Assembly: GCA_022457155.1 (NCBI GenBank)
Contig: JAJGOT010000526.1
Location: forward strand, 386,001 to 450,000
DNA length: 64,000 bases
Direction: 5' to 3'
Source of the DNA: Cladopsammia gracilis
Lineage: Eukaryota; Cnidaria; Anthozoa; Scleractinia; Dendrophylliidae
Shown: positions 29,820 through 40,909 of the stretch, one piece after another
How the letters are laid out: each line of letters opens with the position of its first letter
Position numbering within the stretch: position 1 is the first letter of the stretch
Made by a program: the position numbers and the translations under genes
Notes under the pieces: generated by a model
Database searches by the model: none
Told to the model about the DNA's origin: nothing
The model's input: the letters and a program-made list of their open reading frames with translations, nothing else

Positions 29820-30010
29820 AAAATATTGTTAAGTGTGAGTATCGTTCTGTAAGTATTGTAAGTATTGTTTTTGTAATAAGCGTAAGTATCGTATTGTAAG
29901 TAGTGTAAGTACCCGACTGTAAGAAGTATATGTATTGTTTTGTAAGTAGCGTAAGTACCGCACTGTAAGAAGTATATGTATTGATTTTTAAGTAGTGTAA
30001 GCTTTGTATT
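29820..30010. repeat. Degenerate GTAAGTA(T/G)xGT tandem repeat
   Basis: Short units such as GTAAGTAGTGTAAGTACC repeat imperfectly just after the LINE stop, probably the LINE 3' tail. Confidence 0.6.
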
Positions 30011-30040
30011 GTGAAATAAGATGTTTACTCAATAAACAAA

Positions 30041-31319
30041 AAACCCAGGGTAATATAAGACAGAAGAGGCGTGTAATATGAGAGAGATGAGAGCACGAGA
30101 AAAGCCTCTGGCACCCAGGGTAATATAAGAGACATAAGAGGTGTGTAATATGAGAGAGATGAGAGCGCGAGAAAAGTCTCTGGCACCCAGGGTAATATAA
30201 GAGACATAAGAGGCGTGTAATATGAGAGAGATGAGAGCGTGAGAAAAGTCTCTGGCACCCAGGGTAATATAAGACACAGAAGAGGTGTGTAATATGAGAG
30301 AGATGTGAGCGCGAGAAAAGTCTCTGGCACCCAGGGTAATATAAGAGACAGAAGAGGTGTGTAATATGAGAGAGATGTGAGCACGAGAAAAGTCTCTGGC
30401 ACCCAGGGTAATATAAGAGACATAAGAGGCGTGTAATATGAGAGAGATGAGAGCGCGAGAAAAGTCTCTGGCACCCAGGGTAATATAAGAGACGTAAGAG
30501 GCGTGTAATATGAGAGAGATGAGAGCGCGAGAAAAGTCTCTGGCACCCACGGTAATATAAGAGACAGAAGAGGCGTGTAATATGAGAGAGATGTGAGCAC
30601 GAGAAAAGTCTCTGGCACCCAGGGTAATATAAGAGACACAAGAGGCGTGTAATATGAGAGAGATGAGAGCACGAGAAAAGTTTCTGGCACCCAGGGTAAT
30701 ATAAGAGACATAAGAGGTGTGTAATATGAGAGAGATGTGAGCGTGAGAAAAGCCTCTGCCACCCAGGGTAATATAAGAGACATAAGAGGTGTGTAATATG
30801 AGAGAGATGAGAGCGCGAGAAAAGTCTCTGGCACCCAGGGTAATATAAGACACATAAGAGGCGTGTAATATGAGAGAGATGAGAGCGCGAGAAAAGTCTC
30901 TGGCACCCAGGGTAATATAAGAGACAGAAGAGGCGTGTAATATGAGAGAGATGTGAGCGCGAGAAAAGCCTCTGGCACCCAGGGTAATATAAGAGACAGA
31001 AGAGGCGTGTAATATGAGAGAGATGTGAGCGCGAGAAAAGTCTCTGGCACCCAGGGTAATATAAGAGACAGAAGAGGCGTGTAATATGAGAGAGATGAGA
31101 GCGTGAGAAAAGCCTCTGGCACCCAGGGTGATATAAGCGACATAAGAGGTGTGTAATATGAGAGAGATGAGAGCGCGAGAAAAGTCTCTTGCACCCAGGG
31201 TAATATAAGAGACAGAAGAGGCGTGTAATATGAGAGAGATGAGAGCGCGAGAAAAGTCTCTGGCACCCAGGGTAATATAAGAGACAGAAGAGGCGTGTAA
31301 TATGAGAGAGATGAGAGCG
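30041..31319. repeat. 72-bp satellite, block 2 (~17.8 units)
   Basis: Same unit and orientation as 25570-26906. Long minus-strand frames (up to ~430 codons) are again artefacts of a stop-free period divisible by three. Confidence 0.95.
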
Positions 31320-31962
31320 CGTATTTGTGTCACGCTAAAACAGATTTTTTTTATTTTTAATCGTCGGTAAAAACAAAGTTTGGTTTATGCCCCGGTCCAA
31401 GCCCGAGAGCTTGCTCGCAGATTATACATTTAAAAACAACATTACCGTGCTGTAGCGTTTAAGGTGTTTCAATACAGTTTTCTGGAGACCATATGTTACA
31501 TTTTTCAATCGCCTTTTAAGCGGTCTTTTCCAAGTCAGATCAGCATGAAATTTTCTCTACAAACTGGTTTTGAATTGAAGTCTGGCAAGATATATTTTCT
31601 GGTAAAATCGATATTACCATGACGACGATAAACAAGAAACTTCGATATCAGTAAAAGAGAATTTTGCGCGTTTAAGATTTCGCATTGAAAATCTTACATA
31701 GACATCTTAAAATATGGTATATGGCATATATATTTTGCAAGAATATATAGATTACTCCATGGGCAGTACGGGCGTACGGTATAATTTACGCACGAGTTGG
31801 TTCGAGCGAGGCTTTGCCAGCGAGTGAGATTTCTGATACAAACCAACGAGTGCGTAAATGCCGTACAAAGCACTGCCCATGCTGTAATTTGTTTATAGCG
31901 GAGCTCTCGCGGGCCAAAGTCCCGCTCGCGAAGCTTCATACTCATAGAACCCATGCCTGTCA
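31320..31962. other. Intronic sequence with a ~120-bp foldback
   Basis: 31760-31880 is an imperfect palindrome (ATGGGCAGTAC...TTTACGCACGAGTTGGTT and complement ending GCACTGCCCAT). 31880-31960 matches the dispersed repeat family of 22940. Otherwise nothing is recognised. Confidence 0.6.
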
Positions 31963-32136
31963 TATTCGCAACACTCATAATGATATGCGAAGTTAAAATA
32001 CATTTAATAATGGGTTTTTCATGGCTAGTTTAGCAGTCTCACGTGCGATTACGTAATTGCCGATGATAAATTCTTGTTTGGCGCGAAAATGATTCATTCT
32101 TGCTCAGTTTTTCAGCGGAGCCGCGAAGAGGTGGAC
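31963..32136 (+). repeat. Ngaro-like repeat A1 (second element)
   Basis: TATTCGCAACACTCATAATG...GAAGAGGTGGAC, matching 36305-36478 almost exactly. Confidence 0.9.
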
Positions 32137-32429
32137 TCTTTCCATTCAAAGATACGACCCACGCGATTTTCTTGACGATTTCCTGATGGCTGAAGGTCAA
32201 CCTCCAGAGCCTAACGTTCTGCTACTTGTCGGTCCTGTAGAGCTAGCCGTGAATCCACCAGTCGTGAATCCACCGGTCGTGAATTCACCGGTTGGAAACC
32301 AGAATGAGAATGTCGCTCAGCCTCGAGAACTGGAGGTAGTTCTCTTTCAGTTGTTTTTTACTTTTCGTGGTATATTTCCCTTGTCTGTCGTATCTTTCAG
32401 GTTCCTCATACAGTAAGGTTGAAAGAATA

Positions 32430-33300
32430 ATGGAAGGTTTTTGGCCGGATCGCGGCCTGTTATCGAAACCTCTTGGAAAGATTGTCGAGCTATTCCGCGT
32501 GGCTAGTTGACGAACTAGCAGTCGGCGTCTAGCTTTTTGCTAGAGGAACGCCGTAGTCTCGCTTGTTTGTATTTCATTCAGCTTTTGTGGTTGTTGGATG
32601 GTTACAAACCGTACATGCGAGGTGGCCGATTTGTTCCGTGGTAGCTAGTTGACGAACTAGCGATCGGCGTCTAGCTTTTAGCTAGAGGAACGCCGTGGAC
32701 TCGCTTATTTGTATTTCCTTCGGCCTTTGTGGTCGTTGGATGGTTACAAACCGTACAAGCGGGGTGGCCGATTTGTTCGGCGGTTGCTAGTTTTCCAACT
32801 AGCGGTCGGCGTCTGGCTTTTAGCTAGAGGAACGCTGTGGACTCGCTTATTTGTATTTCCTTCGGCTTTTGTGGTCGTTGGATGGTTACAAACCGTACAA
32901 GCGAGGTGGCCGTTTTTGTTCGGCGGTGGCGTCCAGCTTTTAGCCAGAGAAACGCCGTGGACTCGCTTATTTGTATTTCCTTCGGCCTTTGTGGTCGTTG
33001 GATGGTTACAAACTGTACAAGCGGGGTGGCCGATTTGTTCGGCGGTTGCTAGTTATCCAACTAGCGCTCGGCGTCTGGCTTTTAGCTAGAGGAACGCTGT
33101 GGACTCGCTTATTTGTATTTCCTTCGGCTTTTGTGGTCGTTGGATGGTTACAAACCGTACAAGCGACGTGGCCGTTTTTATTCGGCGGTGGCGTCTAGCT
33201 TTTAGCTAGAGAAACGCCGTGGACTCGCTTATTTGTATTTCCTTCGGCTTTTGCGGTCGTAGGATGGTTACGAATGGTAGAAGCGAGGTGTCATTTGTGT
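32430..33300 (+). repeat. Higher-order tandem repeat (alternating 142/120-bp units)
   Basis: The landmark GGACTCGCTTATTTGTATTT recurs with spacings of about 143, 142, 120, 142 and 120 bp, so a 262-bp higher-order unit is made of a long and a short monomer. The short form lacks a ~22-bp GTTGCTAGTT(A/T)TCCAACTAGC-type palindromic piece. Confidence 0.85.
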
Positions 33301-33541
33301 TTTGTTTTTTCCTTCGGCTGATGTGGTTTTTGGATGTTTGTTATGAGTTATGACAATGGGTCATCGTTAATTGTTGAACGTTGCTAGGTCGTCTTACTTG
33401 TATTTTCTCCTTCGGCTGTGCTTGCCGTAGGATGTTTATACATGGTAACGCGAGAAGTGAGCTGGTGTTTCTGTTTTTCATAAGGCCTGTTATGAGGGTT
33501 TTTCTGCATAACACTAAGTCCTTCACACATTAAGGTGTGAG

Positions 33542-34245
33542 ATGATTAGCAGTCTTCTTGTCTCTTTGCGGAGATTGCGCGAGGAGGTGAGACAATTAAA
33601 GCAGTCAGTGGAGGTGGTGACTAACGCGTCGCCTGAGAACCTCGTGGAACGGATCTTGACTTTTGTAGCCTGCGAGCAGGCTCACTTGTTTGTGGTATCG
33701 CGCGAGTCTTGGCGGCGGAGCTGTGAGCCGGCGAAGCCGTCGAGAAGAATGGGGCGAGGAAAAGTGACTACTTTTCTCGCTCATATTAAATTCGCAGCTT
33801 CATGATCATCGCTCGCATAGCACTCGCGCGCGAAACCCAAATAGTAGAGCCTGCTCGCAGGCTATGACTTAGAGTTTAACAAGTATGAGATGCTTGAGAT
33901 GTTGGAGACTCTGCATAACAAGGTCGCTGACCGTATTCATGTAAAGAACTTCTATCGGCTCGTTTATCAGACAGCGAGGGAGAAGGTGGAATTGTCGAAA
34001 TACCACTTCAAGGATCTTGTTATGCGCTTATTAGGAGATAAGGACTACGAGAAGATCCTGGACATCGTTTGTAAAGTAGAAAAGAAATCAAATCGAAGAA
34101 ATCTTAGGCGGACGAGAATAGGGATGCCGGTGTGGCACGTCCGTCTCGTCCTTTTTCTTTGCGATGTTATTTTTGTAACAGGCGAGGTCATATCAGAGCT
34201 GATTGTCCTGATTTGAAGTTCTGGCAAAGGAAACCGTCTCCCAAA
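33542..34245 (+). pseudogene. Gag-like gene with CCHC zinc knuckle, split by a MITE
   Basis: The 5' part encodes SLLVSLRRLREEVRQLKQSV EVVTNAS-type helix. After the MITE (33666-33865) coding resumes with MLEMLETLHNKVADRIHVKN ... LSKYHFKDLVMRLLGDKDYE. In a shifted frame at about 34158-34208 there is CYFCNRRGHIRADC, a CCHC RNA-binding knuckle. This is the nucleic-acid-binding Gag-like protein of the retroelement, inactivated by insertion and frameshift. Confidence 0.65.
33666..33865. mobile_element. MITE with TAGCCTGCGAGCAGGCTC termini
   Basis: About 200 bp with inverted ends TAGCCTGCGAGCAGGCTC... / ...GAGCCTGCTCGCAGGCTA. Flanks share TGACTT, suggesting a decayed 8-9 bp duplication. It interrupts the gag-like gene. 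Confidence 0.75.
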
Positions 34246-34729
34246 TCGGACAAATAGGTTGTGCTTAGATCTCGATACATCGCACCGGTGTTATAGGTCG
34301 ATAGCCGCCTGGGCAAGGCTGTATGTTGTAATATTGCTTCTTTGCATTACTGAACTGAACAAACATTTGTGTGTGTTAATCAATCTCGTGCATATTTTAC
34401 ATAGTTGTAACGACTTTGAAAAAGGGGTATCCTTGAATCAAGGGCCCTCCAGCCTCGCTGGTCAAAGCTGTTATTTCTCTGCTGACTTTGACGGGGGTGG
34501 TTTTGAATATGGTCTTCGATTTTCTGCGGATAAGTGTTCAGCAGTTACAAGGCAAAGAATTTGAGCTTCCAATATCCTGGGTCGACTGTCACGGTAACCC
34601 CGTCGAGGTCGGTGGAGAAATGACAGCCTGTGACCGTGTTAGATTACAGAGAATACAAAACGGAGAGTTAATTGGTGATATTTCGGAGTTATTGTTCCGT
34701 GACCCAAATTGCTTTCGAGCTGGGTAGTT

Positions 34730-35840
34730 CCATCATCATTTCGAGTATTGGCAGTACATTGCACAGGACAGCTCTTCTCCCCAACAAGCACAGATTCTCG
34801 GGTGGATAAGGGACAAGGTATCGATTAAGCCGTTTTTCAACCTTTTTAAAGGAAGCTTTAAAGGAGAATTGTTCGATTCAAGTGAGCCCCCGATGAAGGT
34901 GTTTAAGAACAATGTATCATGCACGCCCTTTGTGTCATTTGTGGAGGAGACTCTTATTACGGGTTTGAAATTTGGAGCCATTTCGCTGTTGGGGAGAGTG
35001 GGCGTGGTTGACCCTCCGTTTATTGTTCTTCCCCTTACAGTTGAGCCAACAAAGCTAAGGCTATGTCACGATGCGCGTTATCTTAATTTATAGATGCGTG
35101 ATGTGCCTTTCCCTTTAGACAGGCTGTTAGATTTACCACGTTATGTGGGCAAGGACACCTACCAAACGGTCCTAGACGATAAATCTGGCTATGACCACAT
35201 TCTTCTCTCTGAAGACAGCTGCACGTATTTTGCGATTCAATGCGGAGGGTGGTATTTCACTTATAATACCCTTCCTTTTCGGTGGAAGATCTCCCCGTTT
35301 GTATACCATACTACTGGTCTATTGACTAGAAATTTCTTTAGAGCTTCTGGAATCCCTTGTTTGCTCTATATCGATGATCGTGATAATGGCGAACTGCAGG
35401 TGGCACTCGATAAAGGTGAATACGCTACTATAATCACTGTAAATGATCGTCATCTTTCGGCGGCTAGGTCGGCAATATTTCTGGTTGCCTACCACCTTGT
35501 CAGATTGGGCTATTAATTACTTGGCTTGCAAAAGTCAATATTGTTCCCAAGTAAAGAGGTTTTCAGCGGATTCTTTTCGGGAGATGTTCTGCTTAAAGCC
35601 AGAAAAGGAAGAGAAATTTCTGCAACTTGTCTGTGAAATACTCCACAATTCCAAGGTTACAGTGAAAACCTTGCAACGCCTGGTTGGGAAATGTGTCTCA
35701 TTTAGTCTAGCAGTACCTGCAGCCCAGTTGTTTACGAGGCAGATGAATGCGGCTATTGCCGGTGGCCAACGTACTCCCAACAGGCTAATACTCATTAAGG
35801 GGGGACCTTATATTACCTTCAGTTGGCCAAGGTACTGAAT
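34730..35840 (+). pseudogene. Reverse transcriptase of the second Ngaro-like element
   Basis: Successive motifs: LRLCHDARYLN (with a stop after it at 35091), TVLDDKSGYDHILLSEDS, WYFTYNTLPFRWKISPFVY, and the catalytic box CLLYIDDRDN. A later segment LQRLVGKCVSFSLAVPAAQL resembles the RT/RNase H linker of DIRS/Ngaro elements. Several frameshifts (near 35430 and 35520) and stops are present. Confidence 0.75.
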
Positions 35841-36234
35841 TATGGTGCGTCGGGACGACTTGCTACGCCTTTCTGCGGAGAATGTGGTGGCTCCTTGGCA
35901 GGATGTGAATCAGCTGAAACGCTTTGTGTGTGCTTTCCCAGCTACTGAGCAAGGGAAATGCCTAGCAGAATAAGAATACTTTGGGGTTGGCTAGAGTGTT
36001 TTTGGAATGAATTAACCTTTGTTCTATCGTTTCTTTTCTGAGAAAGATGTTGTTATGGAGGTTCATAATAGATTAGTTTGAGTACAGTTGTAAACGTGTG
36101 ACTGTGTCTTACTGCACTTGGGGATCTAAGTTATGAGGGAGGTTTGAGAATTGAGGATTGGGAAGTTGTAAGAGGATTTGGATGCCGGTGTGCAATTATT
36201 TAAGACTATTAAAGAAACAGTGAAGGCTGTTGGG

Positions 36235-36306
36235 CGCTGATAAATCCTTTTTCCCATACCTTATTATAACTGAGCATGAATATGAATGTATGTGAATAGA
36301 ATACTA
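36235..36306 (+). repeat. Ngaro-like repeat B1 (second element)
   Basis: CGCTGATAAATCCTTTTTCC...GAATAGAATACTA, identical to 36561-36632. Confidence 0.92.
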
Positions 36307-36478
36307 TTCGCAACACTCATAATGATATGCGAAGTTAAAATACATTTAATAATGGGTTTTTCATGGCTAGTTTAGCAGTCTCACGTGCGATTACGTAATT
36401 GCCGATGATAAATTCTTGTTTGGCGCGAAAATGATTCATTCTTGCTCAGTTTTTCAGCGGAGCCACGAAGAGGTGGAC
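36305..36478 (+). repeat. Ngaro-like repeat A2 (second element)
   Basis: Copy of A1 directly abutting B1. Confidence 0.9.
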
Positions 36479-36560
36479 GGCCCACCCAGTCCCGCCCAAA
36501 AATCGCGTGGGTCGTATCTTGAACACTTCCTAAGCCAAGCTGTCCCAGCTTGGCTTAGTC

Positions 36561-36632
36561 CGCTGATAAATCCTTTTTCCCATACCTTATTATAACTGAG
36601 CATGAATATGAATGTATGTGAATAGAATACTA
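36561..36632 (+). repeat. Ngaro-like repeat B2 (second element)
   Basis: Terminal copy of B; right end of the element. Confidence 0.9.
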
Positions 36633-36639
36633 TTTCTAG

Positions 36640-36780
36640 GTCATGGCTAGCGGAATGTTTCGCGGGCGCGTCCATGCCTCCGAGCTTCGCGCAGGGCGCG
36701 GGCGCGTTTGACGTCGCAAAACATGCGCGTATGACGTCTCGCAACATCCGGATCTTAGCAATTTGAAACTCGGGAATCAA
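36640..36780. repeat. GC-rich dispersed repeat fragment, inverted
   Basis: Reverse-complement match to 24745-24905 (GACGTCATACGCGCATGTTTTGC core). Confidence 0.75.
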
Positions 36781-37114
36781 TGCTGCAATGAGTTAAAGGC
36801 GCCACGAGTTTAAGGTGTGTACAGCTTCTTGTTTGAACTTTTACAATTGGCAGCGAAACTTGGTACATTCAGCAACAAAATTTGCCGTGTTGTAGCGTTA
36901 ACTAAGTTTTGAAAAATCCATTTGAAGTTTTCCAAAGCTCGAAACCTTATGTACTGGTCAACGGAATTACCAAGAAAAGTCTGCCAAGTGATCGAGTGAA
37001 CTTCGGTCCTACTTTTATACCTCGTTCATTACACTTCGCTTATTCACGAGTTAAAAAGAAGTACTTTCAAAATTACCAATAAGTACTATTATAAGTACTA
37101 TGATCGTATCTTAC

Positions 37115-37417
37115 CTGCTGGTGAATACCGGTGGATTGTCATTGACATCAGTTATGATGACGAACATCTCGGTGGTTATTGAAAACTTTCCATCCGTTGC
37201 ATTGATACGTAGAGTCAATTCACTTGTTTTCTCGCGATCAAGGTTTCCAATGACAGTAATGTTCCCGGATGAAGCATCGATGGAAAACTTTTCCCCATAC
37301 TCACTTGGCAGCAAAGAGTAAGTTATGATGGAGTTGTTGCCATAGTCTGCATCGGTGGCTTTTACTTGGAATACGAAAGTGCCATTTTCCACGTTTTCCT
37401 CAACAGATATGTTAGTT
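37115..37417 (-). CDS. Cadherin-family gene, upstream cadherin-repeat exon
   Basis: 303-nt minus-strand exon between acceptor TTTTATTATAG and donor GTAAGA, entering with one base and leaving with two. That phase joins exactly to the exon at 20635-21599. It encodes one full cadherin repeat with all calcium motifs: VEENVENG, ATDADYGNN, GNLDRE, NATDGK, and the terminal DVNDNPP. It is nearly identical in sequence, including flanking intron bases, to the first repeat of the downstream exon. Further upstream exons of the gene must lie to the right but are not recognised in the window. Confidence 0.8.
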
Positions 37418-38890
37418 CTATAATAAAAAGTGAAATAAGAAACTGCAAAATCCTTAACTCCACAATCATACTGTTTTTGAGTTAAAGTAAACGTTGTTCT
37501 GATTTTGTCACAAGCACGAGTAAAAAAACACACGTGCTACAGGTAACCCACACTACCGGAGAATATTGCTTCTACGCCTTGGATGGGATGCCAGTCTATC
37601 GCAGGGTTAGCTTCAGGATTTTCTTTTGTGTATAAAAAACACTACAGCAGGATCAGTCGACAGCACTACAACTATCTGCTTGACACGAGCATGAGAAATG
37701 ACGAATATTCCATTTATGGACGAAGAGGTACGTATGCCAATGACAAGGACTGAATAAAATTTACTTTCATCCATCGATCTTGGCAGTCAACATCTCTGAT
37801 TTGATCGAGCTAAAACATAACTCAGGCTGAAAAGTTCTTGGAATAGGCCACATTCGTGTTCTCGGTATTGAACTGGAACTAGCTTGCAGTCGAGGCTTAA
37901 GCGGGACAATCTTTTCACATGCAAATGTTATTAATGATATTCCACCGCATAAGCCTCCACCGAAAGCTAACTCCAGTTCAATACCGAGAATACAAATATG
38001 GTCTATTAAGTTAGCGCTATAAAATATCTTCAAAATTGCAATACAAACATCGGCATCGATAAAAAGAGAAACATCGATTAATGGAACTATCTCATAGGGA
38101 TTTGGAGGTTTTCGGGTCATAACTGCGTCAAATTAAAACTAAATACCTTTGTCATGCACCAAATGCTACTAAGAGGAAGATATCAAATGAATTCTCGACG
38201 ACAGTTTTTAGCGAGTTTCCCAACACACAAGCTGTAGGACTTGAAATCCGTTTCCATCCTGGCAATCGGCAGCCAAAGACACTTATTTATAGTTAAGCGC
38301 ATTAGTAGAGACGTTTAAAACAACACTGGACCATTATTTTCGGGTTTGTATTGACGCAAATAGGATTTTTTACTTTTACAAAAGATACTTAAAACAGACG
38401 ACATAGCCCCTAAGGTTCTACATAAGGTTCAATCTCCATCACAACGGTTACTGAAAGAAAACTTTTGCTGGTCTGTTAACCAACTATTTCAGTTTTACCC
38501 CCTTATCGTATAAACTCGGCCTCATTAGAACTTGGGTGATAGAAACTATAAGATCCACAAAACATGGATGGATTTTCGTGAGGACATGAAAAAACTGATG
38601 TCAATCCTGCACAAATTTTTTTTCCCACTTATGTAATAGCAAAGCGCACAAATGACGTCAGTACTCATGTTTGTCTAAGTTTATAATTTATTCTTGTTTA
38701 TTCTTGCATTTCTGACAATAGAAATTCCTTATTAGGAATCCCCTGAGAGTCACTTTTGGTTTGTTTGTCTGAGTTTTAGTTCTATAAATAGTAATTGTGC
38801 GCTTCGCTATTGAGAGGATCATTAATCAGTACATTACTAGAACCCAGACCTCCCTTCATAGCCCCTCTCCGGATCCTCTCCTTAATCCAA
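37418..38890. other. Presumed cadherin intron or flank with a foldback element
   Basis: About 37843-38003 is an imperfect hairpin (CGTGTTCTCGGTATTGAACT... and its complement GTTCAATACCGAGAATACAA). 37567-37605 carries GGATGGGATGCCAGTCTATC, a sequence common in invertebrate dispersed repeats. No gene is recognised. Confidence 0.5.
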
Positions 38891-39155
38891 CACATTACAC
38901 CTTTTGCTGTTCATTTCGAGAAAATACGCATTCATTTGCGTGAAATGGCGACCGAGAACGCTAAGATATATTCATTTGCGTCATAAAACGAACATTTGCG
39001 CGTAACTCAGATTCAATAATGATTTTTGCATTTTAATCAACATTCAATTACATTTTTGGGCATTCTTTTGAGTTATTCGGCAAGCAAAAGAGAAAAATAT
39101 ACTTTTATTTGCGCTTACATTCAAGTCATTAACACAATCTTCAAAGTCAATCGAG

Positions 39156-39303
39156 GGCTCATCCTCGGTGTAAAAATCTGCCAACTCACGAGTGACGTAA
39201 AACAAAGAATACAAAACAGTAAAATACTGAAACAATAGAGTGCAAGACAACAAAGGTAGAAGACAAAGAAAAAAGTCACAAGTTTTTACACCGAGGATGA
39301 GCC
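39156..39303. mobile_element. 148-bp MITE with 8-bp target duplication
   Basis: Ends GGCTCATCCTCGGTGTAAAA / TTTTACACCGAGGATGAGCC, flanked by CAATCGAG at 39148-39155 and 39304-39311. The other arm of the host repeat (about 40940) shows the empty site. The 8-bp duplication fits hAT- or P-type mobilisation. Confidence 0.88.
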
Positions 39304-39546
39304 CAATCGAGACAATCGACAAACATTGAAGTGCAAAAAAACATTTAATAACATTTTTATCACACTGTTTGAAATTCAATAGCATTCCTGGACCGCGTTA
39401 GTGCGAAAGATAAATATTAATGCGCTTGTACAAACATTTGAGCGTTCTTTACATTCAATATACAAAAAAAAAATTTTGAATTGAACAGTACAATTCAAAA
39501 AATGATTTTCTTCTGAATTTAAGTTTACCATTCGACAGGCTTTCAT

Positions 39547-39858
39547 TCAAACATCTTGACAGATAGGTCTGCATGAAGCAGTACCATTGCGCGCTTTTGC
39601 CAGTTCTACACGAAACGGTATCCCATCTAATGTCCTTGCTACGGTGCGAGCATGGATCTCGGGTTTGACTGGTAGCCCTCTCCTCAGTTCACGGTTTATA
39701 TGAGCAAGTGTGAGTAGACAGTTTTCGTTGATGATTTGCTCTGAGCAATCTTTTATTTCATCATCCACGCGCACATTGTTTCTTCCACCTCGCGGTCTCT
39801 CGTGGATCCTGTTCTCTGATGTAGCGCGCCACGATGCCTCTAGTCGTTGATCGATCAC
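39547..39858 (-). pseudogene. Tc1/mariner (IS630)-like transposase N-terminal fragment, tentative
   Basis: 103 codons containing NENCLLTLAHINRELRRGLP and ARTVARTLDGIPFRVELAKA, resembling the second helix-turn-helix of Tc1/mariner-type transposases. No DDE catalytic region is present. It lies in the core of the long-inverted-repeat element. Confidence 0.4.
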
Positions 39859-39960
39859 TCTGAGCGTGTCTGCGACTAAGAGACAGTCTTCCTCCTCGCC
39901 CTAGAATGCTCTAACGATTCTCTCTTTGTGTTCGAGTGGTGTTCGGTTTGTTCGTGGTGA

Positions 39961-40418
39961 GCGTCCTCATTATTCACGGGTATTGTTTTCAAGTTTCATA
40001 TGCACGTGCACAACTTTAGCAAAAAAACCCTCATTTGCATCGAACAGAACGCTCTATTGCTTTCCGAAGAATTTTCCGAAACATGCTAATACTGGCTTGA
40101 GAATTGCAATAACATTACGCACTCGATTTCACGCTATTACATAGGTCTAGACTTTTATCCTGCTCTGTTGTTCTGCGGAATAATATCTTTTTGTCTTCTG
40201 GACATAGAGACCCTCGGCATGGCTGCATTACAGCGTAATAGCGTGACATCGAGTGCATAATGTTGTTACAATTCTCAAGCCAATTATTAGCATATTTCGG
40301 AAAATTCTTCGGAAAGCAATCGAGCGTTCTGTTTGGTGCAAATGAATTTTTTGCTTAAGTTGTGCACGTGCATATGGAACTTGAAAACAATACCCGTGAA
40401 TAATGAGGACGCTTACTT
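39961..40418. repeat. Inverted repeat with ~190-bp arms
   Basis: 39961-40142 and 40228-40418 are reverse complements (CCTCATTATTCACGGGTATTGT... ; CTTTCCGAAGAATTTTCCGAA...), with an 85-bp loop. Probably the ends of a collapsed DNA transposon. Confidence 0.8.
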
Positions 40419-40909
40419 GTAAACACGAAATCCGCGGGAAAAAATTGGTACATTGGAGGCCCTATTTATTGCCTGATATGTTTTCAATGTCCTTGAAACT
40501 TGTAGGCCATATAAATTGAAGATTAATCTCGAGATTGTCAAATGTTTAAAAAAAGTTATCAAGCGGTTTCCAAATTATCATTACATTTGTAGGAGTAGAC
40601 CAAATTACACACAAAAATGGCAACAAGAGCATCTGAACGCACACTAATCAAATCTTTCTTTCTCGCAATTGGCCAAAGCAATCCCCCTCACTTTTTCACA
40701 CACGATCTCAGATCGAATCAAACTACTATGAGATGAAACTGCATTCCCAAGGCGCATCGTTTTCTTTAGATATTAGCCAATTATGTCGATAGTATGTTTT
40801 TCACTGTATTAATAATTCCCAAAACCCCGAAACTTCATCCCTCAAAATTTCTAAAACGCTCTTAGGATTTGTTCAATCTTTGCCATAATTGAGGCGGCTA
40901 TGGGAGGTA
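40419..40909. other. Unassigned sequence
   Basis: AT-rich core of the long-inverted-repeat element; no gene is recognised. Confidence 0.4.

Larger units (their letters stand above)
31963..36632 (+). mobile_element. Second Ngaro-like tyrosine-recombinase retroelement (A1-gag-RT-B1-A2-B2)
   Basis: Canonical split direct repeats: A1 31963-32136, A2 36305-36478, B1 36235-36306, B2 36561-36632, with B1 and A2 adjacent. Internal order is a tandem repeat array, a gag remnant with a CCHC knuckle, and RT. No tyrosine recombinase is seen, so the 3' part is deleted. A 22-bp sequence just inside A1 (32149-32170) recurs inverted just inside A2 (36499-36520). Confidence 0.8.

Noticed and set aside
25570..31319. 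Possible CRISPR array
   Set aside because: Regular period but no unique spacers between repeats, and the genome is eukaryotic; this is satellite DNA.
29988..31333. Second set of long periodic frames (up to 434 codons)
   Set aside because: Same satellite as above.
32709..33198. Repeated Trp/Phe-rich frames in the second Ngaro-like element
   Set aside because: Translations of the 142/120-bp tandem repeat.
36454..36780. 108-codon minus-strand frame
   Set aside because: Runs through repeat A2/B2 of the Ngaro-like element and a GC-rich dispersed repeat; no protein signal.
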